Positions 11,640-22,214 of a DNA stretch of 64,000 bases are shown here, in pieces. The stretch is from Rapana venosa (lineage: Eukaryota > Mollusca > Gastropoda > Neogastropoda > Muricidae): the NCBI GenBank assembly GCA_028751875.1, contig CM054144.1, positions 16,077,302-16,141,301 of the forward strand. Reading direction: 5' to 3'. Positions within the stretch are counted from its first letter, which is position 1. Each line of letters opens with the position of its first letter. The translations under genes and the position numbers were made by a program. The notes under the pieces are model-generated. The model was not told where the DNA came from. It ran no database searches and saw nothing but the letters and a program-made list of their open reading frames with translations.

Positions 11640-13408
11640 CCAAAAAGGCTGTTTTTCCAGGCTGGTGCTACTAAAACCCTCTTGCTTTGTCTTTTTTTAA
11701 AACTTTGCCAGGACAGGGGATTAGAATGTGAAAGGGGGAAAGCAATAGCCAGTTTCATTACCCCAATCATGCTAAAGGTGTCAATAGCACATGCCCCTGG
11801 GTCAGGCAAGAAAGACCATATCTGGAAAACTGAAAATTTAATCTAGAAGCAAACAAGTCAATGTCGGGTTTTTTATATCTAAAATATTCAGACCCCTCAG
11901 GAGAAGCAGTGCATCAATTTTCCCATTCTGTGTCTAGTGGCCCTGTTAGACAGCCTGTCAGCTTCAATATTATCACTCCAGGGATTGTGGGCAGCACTGA
12001 GCCATATTTTCCCTGCTTTCACCCAATGCCAGATTTGCTGAGACATGTTATTCAGCTGTTTTGATCTGTTAGACCCATGTTGTTAATACAACCAACTGTG
12101 CTTGTTTTTATCAGACATGATTTTTATGTAAAACATTCGTTTGTCATGAAAACAAAGATTTGAGACCAAACAAGACAGCTAATAGCCCAATGAGTTTATA
12201 TGTCCTTCTTTGTCTTTCTCACTCCACCAGCCTTGTGTTTGGGCTTTGGTCTCAAAATCCAAGCACCCTTTCTGTACCTGAGCTGTCTGTCTTCATAGAA
12301 ATTTAGTGGGATCTGATCTCTGAATAGGAGCCTTTTGTTTATCTATGTTATTGATCCACCATTCTAGCTCTGCTTTTCCTTCAGATTAACACTGCAGACT
12401 TATCCCGTTTCCCTTACTTATTTAAGTGCAAAACATTTGTCTTGTTCAAGTGCTCATAGTACAAAGGGCCCATTGGACAGCAAGAAACAAGAAACCATTG
12501 TCCAATTTCAAGATGCCAGAGTTTTTATGGTAACATTCTTCTGACTGAATATTCTTTGCATGCAACAACAGTTTCTGTTTCCGTTATCTGTCGCATGACC
12601 AACATGTTAATGGAGTTTATTTGAAACCAGGTATGTGATTTTTGCACAGGTATGAACTGAGATTCTTTTCATGTACATAGAATCCTAGATTAGTCAATAA
12701 TTTTAAACGTGTCTGTCACACACTGTACAACTTCTGTTTCAGACTCTCCAACAATTAAACTATCATCAATTTAATGAAGTTATCTGGTGTGACCCATATC
12801 ATGTAAGCATGCTAGGACGGTTTCATAATTTTGTGAATTTTCTGGGAATCGGACCCGAGTCCTTTGGGAGCTGCCTGAAAACAGTACAGTTTTCTCTCCA
12901 TCTGAATTTCAGGTATTTCTGAAAAGTCTCCTCTACTGCTATGACATAATAGGCATCTCTCAGATCAATTTTATGCAAATAACAATTTTTTCATCACTAG
13001 ATCCAAGCTGTATGTATTGTTTTCCCTCTTAAATTTCTTATATTTTACCCTTTTTTTTAGAGCTTTTAGATTCAAAATCATTCTAAATGATCCAATTTTT
13101 TTTTCCCTAACAAAGATAGGTGAGACAATTTGTCCTGATTCTGGCAAGGATTCTTTAATAACACCTTTGTTCAACAGGTTTTCTATTTCAGAGTCAATAG
13201 CATAATTTTCATGTTTGTTAAATGACCTTTGCGAACTTTGCTTTATATCTTCTGGGCAATCATCAAAAGTGATTTTAATTCCTTCAACTGTTTCAACAAG
13301 TACATCAGGGTCAGAAGTTAATACATTCCAGCGAGACAACTTTTCCTTAATGCTTCCTGCTGTAAATTTATCATGCTTCGCTTTAAGATAAGCACACAGA
13401 GAGGGCAA
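11640..13408 (-). pseudogene. DIRS reverse transcriptase-RNase H polyprotein, frameshifted
   Basis: The N-terminal part is open (13408-12971) and includes IENLLNKGVIKES, SPIFVREKK and FRMILNLKALKK. These correspond to the fingers region of DIRS/LTR-type RTs. Continuing in other frames there is IDLRDAYYV (about 12945-12968) and the catalytic Asp-Asp followed by SLIVGESE (DD at 12762-12767), then a KKSQFIP-like thumb segment. Further on, IWLSAAHNPG (about 11977-12010), PDIDLFASRLNFQF (about 11830-11872) and a KARG...APAW-like block (about 11640-11700) match the RNase H and connecting region of DIRS elements. Multiple in-frame stops and frame shifts lie between the motifs. The order places RT-RH between gag and the recombinase. 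Confidence 0.85.
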
Positions 13409-13470
13409 GCAAACTTCAAATTCACTAACCTTGTTTCCAGAAGGGAGGGGTGGTTCAGTCAGGGATCGAG

Positions 13471-14344
13471 TTACTGCCGGTGGCTTTTTTCTGACCCTTC
13501 TTCCAAAACATCTTGTTTGTCTGCCCCTGCCTCCATGGCTTCCGGCCTAAAAAAGAGCTGGTTGTTGTTAGTCTGCCATGTGGTTTTCTTTTGCTGGCCA
13601 TGCATGCTCTGACCGAGTTTCTGGGATTCCTGTACTTCTTTCAATGCTTTGTGAAACTCGGCGCCGTATAGTAGTTCTGGTGTCATGGCAACATGCGGAG
13701 CACATATGCCAGAGAGTTCACAGGGTAGGCAGGGTCGGTGCATTTCTCTCCGTTTCTGGGACAGGTCATGGTTGGCATGACCTGTGAGGGCTAGGGCATC
13801 TGAAAGATGGGCTCTGCATCCGGTCAGTTCACCGCGTACTTTAGCTGCATCCTGCCCTGAGATGGTATCTCTTACTTTCAGAAGTCGGTCAGTGCAAAGT
13901 GTTATCGCTATGGCAGCTTTTGACAGGGTTTTTTGTGTATTTGCCATCCTGACATCTGTCTTTCGTGAGAAGGGCTTGAGAACAGAAAAAACTTCTGGTT
14001 TGTTCGGGGAACACCAGGTAAGAACAGTTTTCGGGGAAAATGGGTACTTGGTAAGTTTTTTCCCCCCCGTTTTCTTCTGGGAGTTTCGATCCAAATCTGG
14101 ACTCAAGCAGCTTTGCCAGTTTTTCAGAAAACGGGTGGCCCTTTTTTTCCCCTTTCATCAAAGGATGATGCCATTTCAGCGAAAATGTCATCTTTATCCT
14201 CTCCTCTATAGATTTGCCATCAGTTCTTTCTCCAGCTCCTCTGCCCTTCATCAGAAACAGTCGTAACATTTCTGAATCGCTTTCCTGCCTTCTTTTTTTT
14301 CCCTTCATTTTCCCAAGGGGTTCTTTGTCTGAGCCAGCGCTCAT
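13471..14344 (-). pseudogene. DIRS gag-like ORF1, frameshifted
   Basis: This is the first ORF of the element, with an ATG at 14344 about 450 bases inside the left end. The N-terminal part is basic and Lys/Gly-rich (14344-13889 frame). The rest is open in another frame (14106-13471). It includes TLSKAAIAITLCTDRLL, a block AHLSDALALTGHANHDLSQ followed by KRRE, and TPELLYGAEFHKALKEVQES, a pattern seen in ORF1/gag-like proteins of DIRS elements. No zinc knuckle is visible. A frame change near 13990-14100 breaks the ORF. Two further copies of the same region lie in the 8.95-kb duplication (20.9-22.0 kb and 37.3-38.4 kb). Confidence 0.7.
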
Positions 14345-14761
14345 TTTCTCTTCCCGGAGTGCGGTGCACTTCTTTCCAAATTTTCCATTCTTCTAGAGAG
14401 ATTTTGGACAGTTGTCAAAATATCTCGGAGAGATGGTTCCCTTTCAGTAGAAATGACAGCTTGTGGTTCCTCTTCATTAGACAGATCCATCACCAAATCC
14501 TGGTCACTAGAGTAATCAGCAGCATAGACCCTTTTTTTTTTTCTTCACAGAACACTTATCCACAATACACAGTATTTCACAGCACTACAAACCAAACCAA
14601 AACAGGTGGTGATAAAAAGCAAACAGTTTTTAACACAATTCAAAAGAAACCAAGAAAGACTATGACTAGAACTATATTATAGCTTATGCTCAGATTCCTG
14701 ATAGTGATGGGCGTTGGGGACACAGCGAGAGGCGATATGATAACACGTCTGGTCAGTAAGG

Positions 14762-14842
14762 TGGCTATGCACGAACTGACAGTAGGCTGCGCGCGGTTTC
14801 TCATGTGCCTGTAGTGGAGGTATACAGGAAATGAGCAAGAAT
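14762..14842 (-). repeat. DIRS left terminal repeat
   Basis: The outer 46 bases (14797-14842) are complementary to half of the internal complementary region, with one 2-bp indel. Bases 14781-14806 are complementary to the right end. The same terminus is present at about 22447-22519 and 38825-38904 in the duplicated DIRS fragments, which fixes the element boundary independently. Confidence 0.85.
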
Positions 14843-14879
14843 CAGATACTCTCCACTGACACCTAAAAGTGAATTATCA

Positions 14880-15125
14880 CCACCACTGGCCCAGCTGTAG
14901 CAGCAATCATCAAGACTGACCAACTTTACAGACAGATAATGTCATCTTTTTCTTCATTGAATGCTCAGAAAAAACTCTAGAGACCCTGATAAATGCCATG
15001 GTATGCTGAAGGCCCTGAAGTCCACTGGTAACAGTCGTTAAAAACAACCCAATTATAGCAGTACACTTTCTTATCCCTGAAGTGAACCTGATCACGAAGG
15101 ATGACCCAGTTTATAGCAGTACACC
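14880..15125. repeat. degenerate minisatellite at the 3' end of the AASDH-like gene
   Basis: Motifs around 'acccagtttatagcagtacac' recur with drift at about 14918, 15045 and 15103. The copy at 15103-15125 includes the last coding triplets and stop of the AASDH-like gene. The next one lies about 58 bases downstream in the putative 3' UTR and also shares 'cacttcaggg'-like sequence. The copies are diverged and the unit length is uneven, so this is a tentative call. Confidence 0.4.
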
Positions 15126-15860
15126 TTGTCGTCTCTGCAGCCAACAACTAGACAGTCGTCAACAACAAGAGGTGAAGAAAACACTTCCCCTGGCAAACGC
15201 ACCTGGACAGACAGCTTCCCTGTTACACAGTTCAGAATCCTGACTGTGCCGTCTGTTGATGCACAGGCAACAAACTGTCCATGACTGAAGCGATCATCTC
15301 CCGACAAACATTTGCTGGGACATATCTGAGATCTGGCTGAATGGCTACAGTTGCTTTTCGCTTTGTGCTTCTCCTCACACTTGTACAGTTCACAGTTTGT
15401 ATAAGTTTGTCCACGGCACAATTCACTTCCACCATTCTTCAATCTGTTTGAGCTGACAGGTCTCTTGGTATCAAGTTCTGGTAGAAAAGCTGTCTGTTGT
15501 TCTCGTTTTTGAGAATTTCTATCAAGCTGCAAGTCACAACTTAATTCAGAACCTCTGACCCGAACTGGTCTTTGAGATTCTTTGCAGAATGCTGACTGCT
15601 GAAATTTGGCCGAGACCTGTTTCCTACTCCTTTGTGGGTTGTAATGAAGACGCTGACAGCTCCATTTTCGTAGGCCTGACAGAGGCCAAACACAAAAGAG
15701 AGGCATAAAACTTTTGGATGGCGTTGGTGTTTCCACAGGGCCCGTCTGTGTGTGAATGCAGGAGGCGTTGTCGTGTGATCCAAACAGTAAGTAGGCCCAC
15801 TGTTGTACTCTTCATAATCACGGGGGATGAAAAATGGGGCCTGTGTCTGTAAACCAAGCT
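15092..15860 (-). CDS. AASDH: AASDH-like protein, terminal exon (beta-propeller C-terminus)
   Basis: AASDH (beta-alanine-activating enzyme, acyl-CoA synthetase family member 4) has an adenylation domain, a carrier domain and a C-terminal PQQ-type beta-propeller. Only the propeller end is here. The final residues ACASTDGTVRIL, LPGEVFSSPLVVDD and VGCRDDKVYCYKL match the conserved end of AASDH, with a TGA stop at 15092-15094. At the 5' side of the exon FSSPVIMKSTT, LLFGSHDNASCIHT and ALWKHQ match the preceding blades, but they lie in three different frames. The shifts fall at short homopolymers (TTTTT, GGCC, GGGCCC near 15830, 15795, 15740). The acceptor is best placed after TGTGTAG at about 15861. 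A poorly conserved Ser/Lys-rich insert of about 100 residues precedes the last blade. The frameshifts could be consensus errors or decay. Confidence 0.75.
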
Positions 15861-16060
15861 ACACAACACACACATTACACACATACACACACACATACAC
15901 ACCCCACTCTGAACTTCGATTCTAGTCCAGAATAACTTAGATGTTCGTAAAAATAAAAACTGTTTTGCATTTCAGTTCACAACAAATACCTGCAAGTATA
16001 GAACCAACAGTAAACTGCTCAGAACTAACAGTACCCCTGGAAATGGGTCAAGTTTGAGAG

Positions 16061-16345
16061 AAAAAAAACCAAGCCGATTACCTTGGCACAGTGGGTTACT
16101 ACAACAAAGTGCTTCGGATGAGACTATAAACCGAGGCCCCATGTTCGAACGCATGCAGAACATCCTGCGCACATGTTAAATCCTGTTTCGCTTTTCGGAA
16201 GAGTAGGCCATTGTGTGCCATTTGAAACAGATGACAAAATTTACAAAACCGCATGCGCACGGGGACTGGATGTAAAAAAGCACATGAGTGCTTATTCCAT
16301 TATCCTTGATATAAAAAAAAGAATAAAATTAAAATAAAAAAATTT
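16061..16345 (+). mobile_element. SINE-like element with 'gatgagactataaaccgagg' core
   Basis: The core at 16116-16138 is followed by a conserved body of about 160 bases containing 'catgcagaacatcctgcgca', 'gagtaggccattgtgtgcc' and 'acaaaaccgcatgcgcacg'. It ends in an A-rich tail near 16310-16345. The same body occurs at 26917-27137, 43307-43527 and 33440-33620. It has no coding capacity, is short and A-tailed, and so is best viewed as a SINE or SINE-derived repeat. Its tRNA-like head is not obvious. Confidence 0.6.
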
Positions 16346-17147
16346 AAACAGACTGTCAGCAGGGGTGGGGTTCAGGGGTTTGATTCAGGTTCTGACCCGC
16401 ATTTAAAATCTACACCGAGTTGAGCACACTCAACTCAAAAATGCAACCACACTGAGTACCCTCCACTTTACAGACCAAACTGAGTGCTACTAAACTAAAA
16501 GAAAAACGAAAAACTGCAAATGTCTGTTACCTCTGTCTGTGGCTCCTTTTTTCAAGCATTCTGAACACCCCTTGTAAGTTGAAACCCATCTGAATCTTGG
16601 TAACGGGCATCATAATCATTTATCAATGACAAACCAAGCAATAAAAAAAAATCCAAGAAGAAAAATTATCTGAAAGATTCGAACAGGACTGTTAATTTGA
16701 AAAAGGCAATGAGCATCTTTACTGAGTGTGGCTCTGTGACACAGTCATTGTCATCATATAGAGGGTTACATGGTATCATGTATGTAACATCAATGAAGTA
16801 TCACTGAACATCAGCAAAGTGCAGGCCTCGTCCCGTTTGCGGCCATGGAGGTGCAGACTGATGATAAGAAGAAGAATATGTATGGAAATTAATTCCTTAG
16901 GATCCTGCCTTATTCTGGGATTACACTGAACCAGCCTTGCTCTGATTGAATGAAGTGTGACCATCATGACAGAAGCACAAGTATCTGCACTTAAACATCA
17001 GATCAGACGGCAGTGAAAAATGAACACTAAAAAGAGAGACCAAGCAAAACAAAGAACGACAGACAGAAAAGAAAAAGGGAAAGCAACCACATTAAGATAC
17101 AGAAGAAATTTCTACATTTCTGAAGCAAATAATCAATCTCTATCAAA

Positions 17148-19399
17148 ACAGTTACTGTTACTGGTCCCGTAACCCGCTAGGGTCGTAGGGGTGCTGCATG
17201 GTGGACGAACGGTGGACCAGCTGGCTCCACTTAGCGCGGTCGTGGGTGAGTGCCTGGGTGACACTGAAGTCCTTCCCTGTCCAATCACGGATGTCGTCGG
17301 CCCACTTTCTCCTCTGTCTGCCCCGTCTTCTCTTCCCCTGGACTGTTCCTTGCAGGATGGTCTTTGCAAGTCCTTCTGAGCGTGTTACGTGCCCATACCA
17401 TCTGAGTTTCCTCTTTTTCACCGTGGTCAGTAGGTCTTCATAGTCCCGCACTTGTTGAGTGATCTTTCTGCGGACTTCATTGCTGGTGACATGGTCCTTG
17501 TATGAGATGCCAAGGAGCCTTCTGAGGCATCTCATTTCTACTGCTTGGATCCTCCTTTGTAGGTCTGCGTTCAGTGTCTATGCCTCACATGCGTAAATCA
17601 TGATTGAGATGACTAGCGCGTTTAGTAACTTTACCTTGGTTCCGAGAGGGGTGTTTCTGTCTCTCCATATGGTCTTCAGTCTTGCCATTGCTGCTGCTGT
17701 TTGTGCCGCTCTTGCTAGGATTTCGGTCTTCGATCCTTCCTCACTTATGATGGCTCCAAGGTACTTGAAATGGTCAACTGTCTCCAGTTCTTTTCCGCTG
17801 AGAGTGATCTTGGTGGTGATTGGCTGGGCACTGTTTGACATGAGCTTGGTTTTCTCGGCGCTGATTTCCATGCCGTATCATGAGGATATTTCATCCCAGT
17901 TGCTTCACTAGGTTGGCAAGTTCCTCTTCATTTCCTGCCAGACCGTCAATGTCATCGGCAAACCTGAGGTTGGTGATTGTTCGCCCTCCAATGCTGACTG
18001 TGCCTGTGTGGTCTTCCAAGGCATCAGTCATGATGCGTTTCAAGGAAAATGTTAAACAGTGTCAGCGACAGCAGACATCCCTGTCGGACCCCAACTGAGG
18101 TACAGAACCATTCCCCTACCGTGCCCTGTACGAGTACTGCACTGGTGGCCTTTGAGTAGAGTTCCTTGATGGTGTGAATCAGCTTCTGGCCCATGTTGAA
18201 TTTGTTCATGGTGGCCCACAGAGCGTCATGCCATACTCTATCGAAGACCTTAAAATCAATGAAGACGTGGAAGATGTCTTGTTGATGTTGGCTGTATTTC
18301 TCACACAGAACCCTCAGGTTGAATATCTGTTCGGTGGTGCTTCTATTTGGGCGGAAACCGGCCTGCTCTTCGGCGATGATCTCTTCTGCCTGTGGTTTCA
18401 GCCTGTTCAGGATCACTTTCAGCATGACTTTACTGGAATGACTTATGAGGCTGATTGTCCTGTACTTTTGGCACTGCTGGAGATTTCCTTTCTTGGGGAG
18501 AGTCCATGGTGTAGGCCAATCTCCGGTCTGCCAGATCTTGTTGCAGATACTTGTAAGGATGTCTGTCACTGCTTCTCCCCTGTGTTGGATCAGCTCTGCT
18601 GGGATGTTGTCGATTCCTGCTGATTTTCCTTTCTTCAGCGATCTAATTGCTACTTCTACTTCCTCGCGTAGAATTGGGAAGTTGTCCTTATTCGATGAGG
18701 CTTGGCTTGCAAGTATGCTGGGGTCGCTAGTGTTTGATGATTGTAGAGTTCGGACAGTATTCCGCCCATCTGCCAATGATTTCCTTTCTTTTCTGTTAGG
18801 CAATTTCCTTCTTTGTCCTGGATGTTACTGACTCTTGCCTTTTTCTGTTTGATGAGCTCTTTCACAATTGGTATGCTCTTCTGCTATTATTCTTTGTCAG
18901 GCTCTCTTTGATTTTCTGTACATTGTTTCTCTATCCATTCCTCCTTGGTCTTCCTCATGTCTTCCTGATTTCTTGTTTACTTCTCTGTACCATCTGCTCC
19001 TGTGTGTTCTTGCTCTTCTTCAGGTCTCGTTTTTTTGTCACACATATTAAAGATTTCATCTGGCCCCATGGTTGTGTTTTTGGCAATGTTTGCCAAGGAG
19101 TTGCTTGCTGTCTCAGTTTTCACTGCGTTAAAACTGATGGTCATCGTTTCGGATCTTCTTCAAGTGCAAGCAGGGGTTTGCGAATTTCCTCCATTGTTGC
19201 TTGGAAGGACTCGGCGATGGTGGGGTCCTTCAGTCTGTCCAGGTTGAACTTGAGTCTGATGTTCTTTGTCTTATTGATCTTCTTCAATCGGACTCTAAAG
19301 TTCAGGAGCACGAGGTCATGATCGCTGCCCATGTCTGCACCTGGGAATGTCCTTGTCTTGGCTCTGTTGATGCCAGATCGAAACCGGTTCTGCACCAGA
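17148..19399 (-). mobile_element. RTE-like LINE in the AASDH intron, 5'-truncated and frameshifted
   Basis: On the minus strand the translation starts inside the endonuclease (TFPGADMGSDHDLVLLNFRV, about 19370-19310). It then passes through RT motifs: KKGKSAGIDNIPAELI (about 18640), KYRTISLISHSSKVMLK (about 18450), FIDFKVFDRVWHDALW (about 18240), VGVRQGCLLS (about 18090), LRFADDIDG (about 17945) and FKYLGAIISEEGS. The C-terminal KKRKLRWYGHVTRSEGLAKT and GKRRRGRQ lead to a stop near 17160. The 3' end shows a short tandem tail (CAGTAA-like, about 17148-17165). Frame changes occur at about 19140, 18024, 17878 and 17578, so it is inactive. It is a closer relative of the LINE at 23.3-25.7 kb than of the one at 8.0-9.5 kb. 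Confidence 0.85.
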
Positions 19400-19462
19400 A
19401 CAAAAAACAGTACTGCTGGCTAATAACAGAAAGAAATAGAAAAGGAAATGACAGAAACTGAC

Positions 19463-19597
19463 CTGAGTCCCTGTAGTGCAGGACAGGCAGTACAAGCAGC
19501 AGTCCACACAGCCGACATACAGATGATCGTTATGTACTGCTGGAGAACTGAACATGGTTTGTCCAGACAAAACTTCCCCACCCAAAGTTCCTGTCAT
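19463..19597 (-). CDS. AASDH: AASDH-like protein, penultimate recognised exon
   Basis: This is an exon of exactly 45 codons bounded by TTGCAG before 19597 and a donor CAG|GTCAGT after 19463, phase 0 at both ends. Its product contains GGEVLSGQTMFSSPAVHND and YVGCVDCCLYCLSC. These match one beta-propeller blade of AASDH, where FSSP and IGCVDG occur just before the blade encoded by the next exon (15092-15860). It therefore belongs directly upstream of that exon. The enzyme's adenylation and carrier domains must lie on exons at higher coordinates, which I did not find in this window. They may lie beyond it, or the gene may be disrupted by the repeats. Confidence 0.8.
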
Positions 19598-19637
19598 CTG
19601 CAACACGTTAAATTTCCGACATCAACCCCCATTTTTA

Positions 19638-19872
19638 TCAGTGAATCCTTCAGTTTTTTATTCAGTAACAAACTCTTCAGTTTCTATTCAATCCCCAAGA
19701 ACCCTACAGTTTCTATTCAGAAACAAACCATTCAGTGTTTATTCAGTCATAAATCCTTTAGTCTATATTCAATCAAAAATCCTCCAATTTCTATGCAGTC
19801 ATAAGTCCTTCAATTTCTATGCCGTCATAAATCCTTCAATTTCCATTCAATCATAAGTCCTTTGATTTCTCT
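19638..19872. repeat. 26-bp minisatellite, about nine units
   Basis: About nine consecutive units of roughly 26 bases follow the pattern 'cagtcataaatccttcaatt' plus 'tctatt'. The last five units are the most regular. It lies just upstream of the AASDH-like exon at 19463-19597, in what should be an intron of that gene. Confidence 0.8.
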
Positions 19873-19949
19873 GCATCACTGGGTTCACTTTCCTCTTCAA
19901 TGTTGTTCGCCCAACAACTGCAGTTGACTGAAAACCAATCAAGTCCAAA

Positions 19950-20668
19950 TCATCATCATCATCAATGCCTTTGTGCCTTATTGGCACGTAGGGCAGCAAC
20001 AAATGTTCTCCACTCCTGTCTGTCCTGGGCCAGCTTCTGAATGGTTCCCCAGGTATGTTGGAAGGTCTTCAGCTCTGCTTCGACAGTCCGACGCCAAGTG
20101 TTCTTGGGTCGTCCTCGTTTGCGTTTTCCCTCTGGTGTCCAGTGGAGGGCTGTTCGGGCGATATTTCCCTGTTCCCGACGGCAGATATGCCTATCCATCC
20201 CCATCGCCTATGCTTGATGATGTTGTCCCTGCTTTTTTGGTTGCAAGGCAAAAGTTCTTGGTTGGAGATGGTCTCAGGCCAGAAGATGCGCAATTCTTCT
20301 GAGTTTCTTGTGTGGAATGTGGATAGTTTGTCGAGGTCACTCTCAGTCATCCTCCAGCACTTCGAAACCGTACAAAGGGTGGAAATACACAGCTCTGGTA
20401 TAGTCTTAGTTTGGTTCTGGTGCTGTATGGGACGATTTCCACACATTGTTCATTTCTATAAGCATTTCTTGCTTTGCTAATCCCGGGTTTTTGATGTCGC
20501 TGCTGCTCCCCCCGTCATGCCTAACAGTGCTCCCGAGGTATGTGAACTCTTCAGTGTTGGTTAAATCTTCTCCATTTACTGGACCGGTGGGGGTTCGAAG
20601 TTCAGTGTCTCCCTTGTCTTTTTGACTGATTTTTAGGCCTACTTCTGTGCGAAAAGTGCTGGGGGGAG
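19950..20668 (-). mobile_element. LINE 3' end, second family (5'-truncated)
   Basis: On the minus strand there is an RT C-terminal region. In frames with shifts it gives EEFTYLGSTVRHDGG (about 20560), then IFWPETISNQELL with RRWGWIGI (about 20200-20280). The end is RTALHWTPEGKRKRGRPKNTWRR followed by AEL and an Arg/Gln-rich tail, with a stop at 19962. A (TGA)n-type tail lies at about 19950-19962. The C-terminus differs from that of the LINE at 17.1-19.4 kb, so it is another family. It is cut abruptly at 20668, where the DIRS fragment of duplication copy A begins. Confidence 0.75.
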
Positions 20669-22178
20669 TTTAGAGCTTTCAGATTCAAATCATTCAAAAT
20701 GAATCCATCATTTATACTCCCTAACAAAGATAGGGTGAGACAATTTGTCCTGATTCTGGCAAGGATCTTTAATCACAACCTTTGTTCAACAGTTTTTCTA
20801 TTTCATAAGTCAATAGCAGAATTTTCATGTTTTGTTAAGATGACCTTTGTGAACTTTGCTTTAAAATCTCTTGCAATCATCAAAAATGATTTTAAATCAT
20901 TCAACTGTTTCAAGTACATCAGGGTCAGAAGTTAACACATTCCAGCGAGACAACTTTTCCTTAATGCTTCCTGCTGCAAATTTTCATGCTTGGCTTAAGA
21001 TAAGCACACAGAGAGGCAAGCAAAGTTCAAATTCACTAACCTTGTTTTCCAGAAGGGAGTGGCCGGGTTTTTCAGTCAGGATCGAGTTACTGCCGGTGGC
21101 TGTATTTCGACGCCTTCTCAAAACATCTTGTTTGTCTGCCCCTGCTCCAATGCATCCGCCTAAAAAGAGCTGGTGTTGTTTGTGCTGCCATGTTGTTTTA
21201 CATTGCGTGGCCACGCAAGGCTCTGACCGAGATTCTTGGGACTCCTGTACAACATTCAATGCTTTTGTGAAACTCGCGCCATACAGTAGTTCTGTGTCCA
21301 TTGGCAACATGCGTGCACAAAGCCAGAAGAGTTCAACGGGGTGGCAGTCGGTGCATTCTCCTCCGTTTCTGGGACAGGTCATGGTTGGCCATGACCTGTG
21401 AGGGGCTAGGGCGTCTGAAAGATAGCTATGCAATCCGTCATTCACCGCCGGTTTTTAACTTTAGCTGCTCCTGCCCTGAGATGTATCTCATTACTTTCAG
21501 AAGTCGTCATGCAGCCGTCTGATCGCTATGGAAGCTTTTGACAGGGTTTTTTGTGTATTGTGCCATCCTGACATCAGTCTTTCGTGAGAAGGGCATGAGA
21601 ACAGAAAAAACTTCCTGGTTTGTTCGGGAACGCCCAGTAAGAACAGATTTCGTGGAATAGGGGACTTGGGTAAGTTTTTTCCCTCAGTTTCCTGTCTGGA
21701 GTTTCGATCCATATCTGGACTCAAGCAGCTTTGCCATTTTTCAGAAACCGTGGCCCTTTTTCCTCATAACATCATAGGATGATGCCATTGTCAGCGAAAA
21801 TGACGTCACTTTAACCTCATCCTCTATAGATTCTGCCATCAGTATTTCTATCTCATCTCCTCTGCCCTCTCATCAGAAACACGGTCAGTAACAGTTTCTG
21901 ATCGCTGCCTGCCATCTTTCTTTTTCCTTTACTTTCATTTTAAACAGGAGGGGTTCTATGTCTGAGCCAGAGCTCATATTTCCCTCTTCCGGGAGTTGTG
22001 CGGTGCACTTCCTTTCCAAATTTTCCATTCTGTCTAAGAGGATTTCGGACAGTTGTACAAAATATCTTCGGAGAAGATGGTTCCCTTTCATGTAGAAATC
22101 GGACAGCTTGTGCTTCTTCTTCATAGACAGATCCATCACCAAATCCTGGTCACTAAGTAATACAGCATCAGAGACCTC

Positions 22179-22214
<36 letters not shown>

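Larger units (their letters stand above)
9987..14842 (-). mobile_element. DIRS-type tyrosine-recombinase retrotransposon, structurally near complete
   Basis: Read on the minus strand the element runs gag-like ORF, reverse transcriptase, RNase H, tyrosine recombinase, internal complementary region, right terminus. The termini are inverted: 14781-14806 is the perfect reverse complement of 10064-10089. The internal complementary region (10333-10466) is a fusion of the complements of both ends. Its 10423-10466 half pairs with the left end (14797-14842, one 2-bp indel), and its 10333-10416 half pairs with the right end (9987-10070, one mismatch in 84). This is the architecture known for DIRS-1 elements, which replicate through a circular intermediate integrated by the recombinase and make no target-site duplication. 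All ORFs carry frameshifts in this assembly, so this copy is inactive or the consensus carries indel errors. No methyltransferase domain was recognised. Confidence 0.9.
15861..19462 (-). other. AASDH: last intron of the AASDH-like gene
   Basis: About 3.6 kb between the two recognised propeller exons. It contains a CA-rich bit near the acceptor, a SINE-like element (about 16061-16345) and a same-sense RTE-like LINE (17148-19399). The flanking exons join in phase 0, and the joined protein is continuous across propeller blades compared with the known AASDH order. Confidence 0.7.

Noticed and set aside
18174..18831. Plus-strand frames of 128-149 codons
   Set aside because: They are antisense shadows of the minus-strand LINE reverse transcriptase.
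20871..21401. 176-codon plus-strand frame occurring again at 37258-37788
   Set aside because: It is antisense to the DIRS gag/RT fragment, and its duplication is explained by the 8.95-kb block, not by a gene family.
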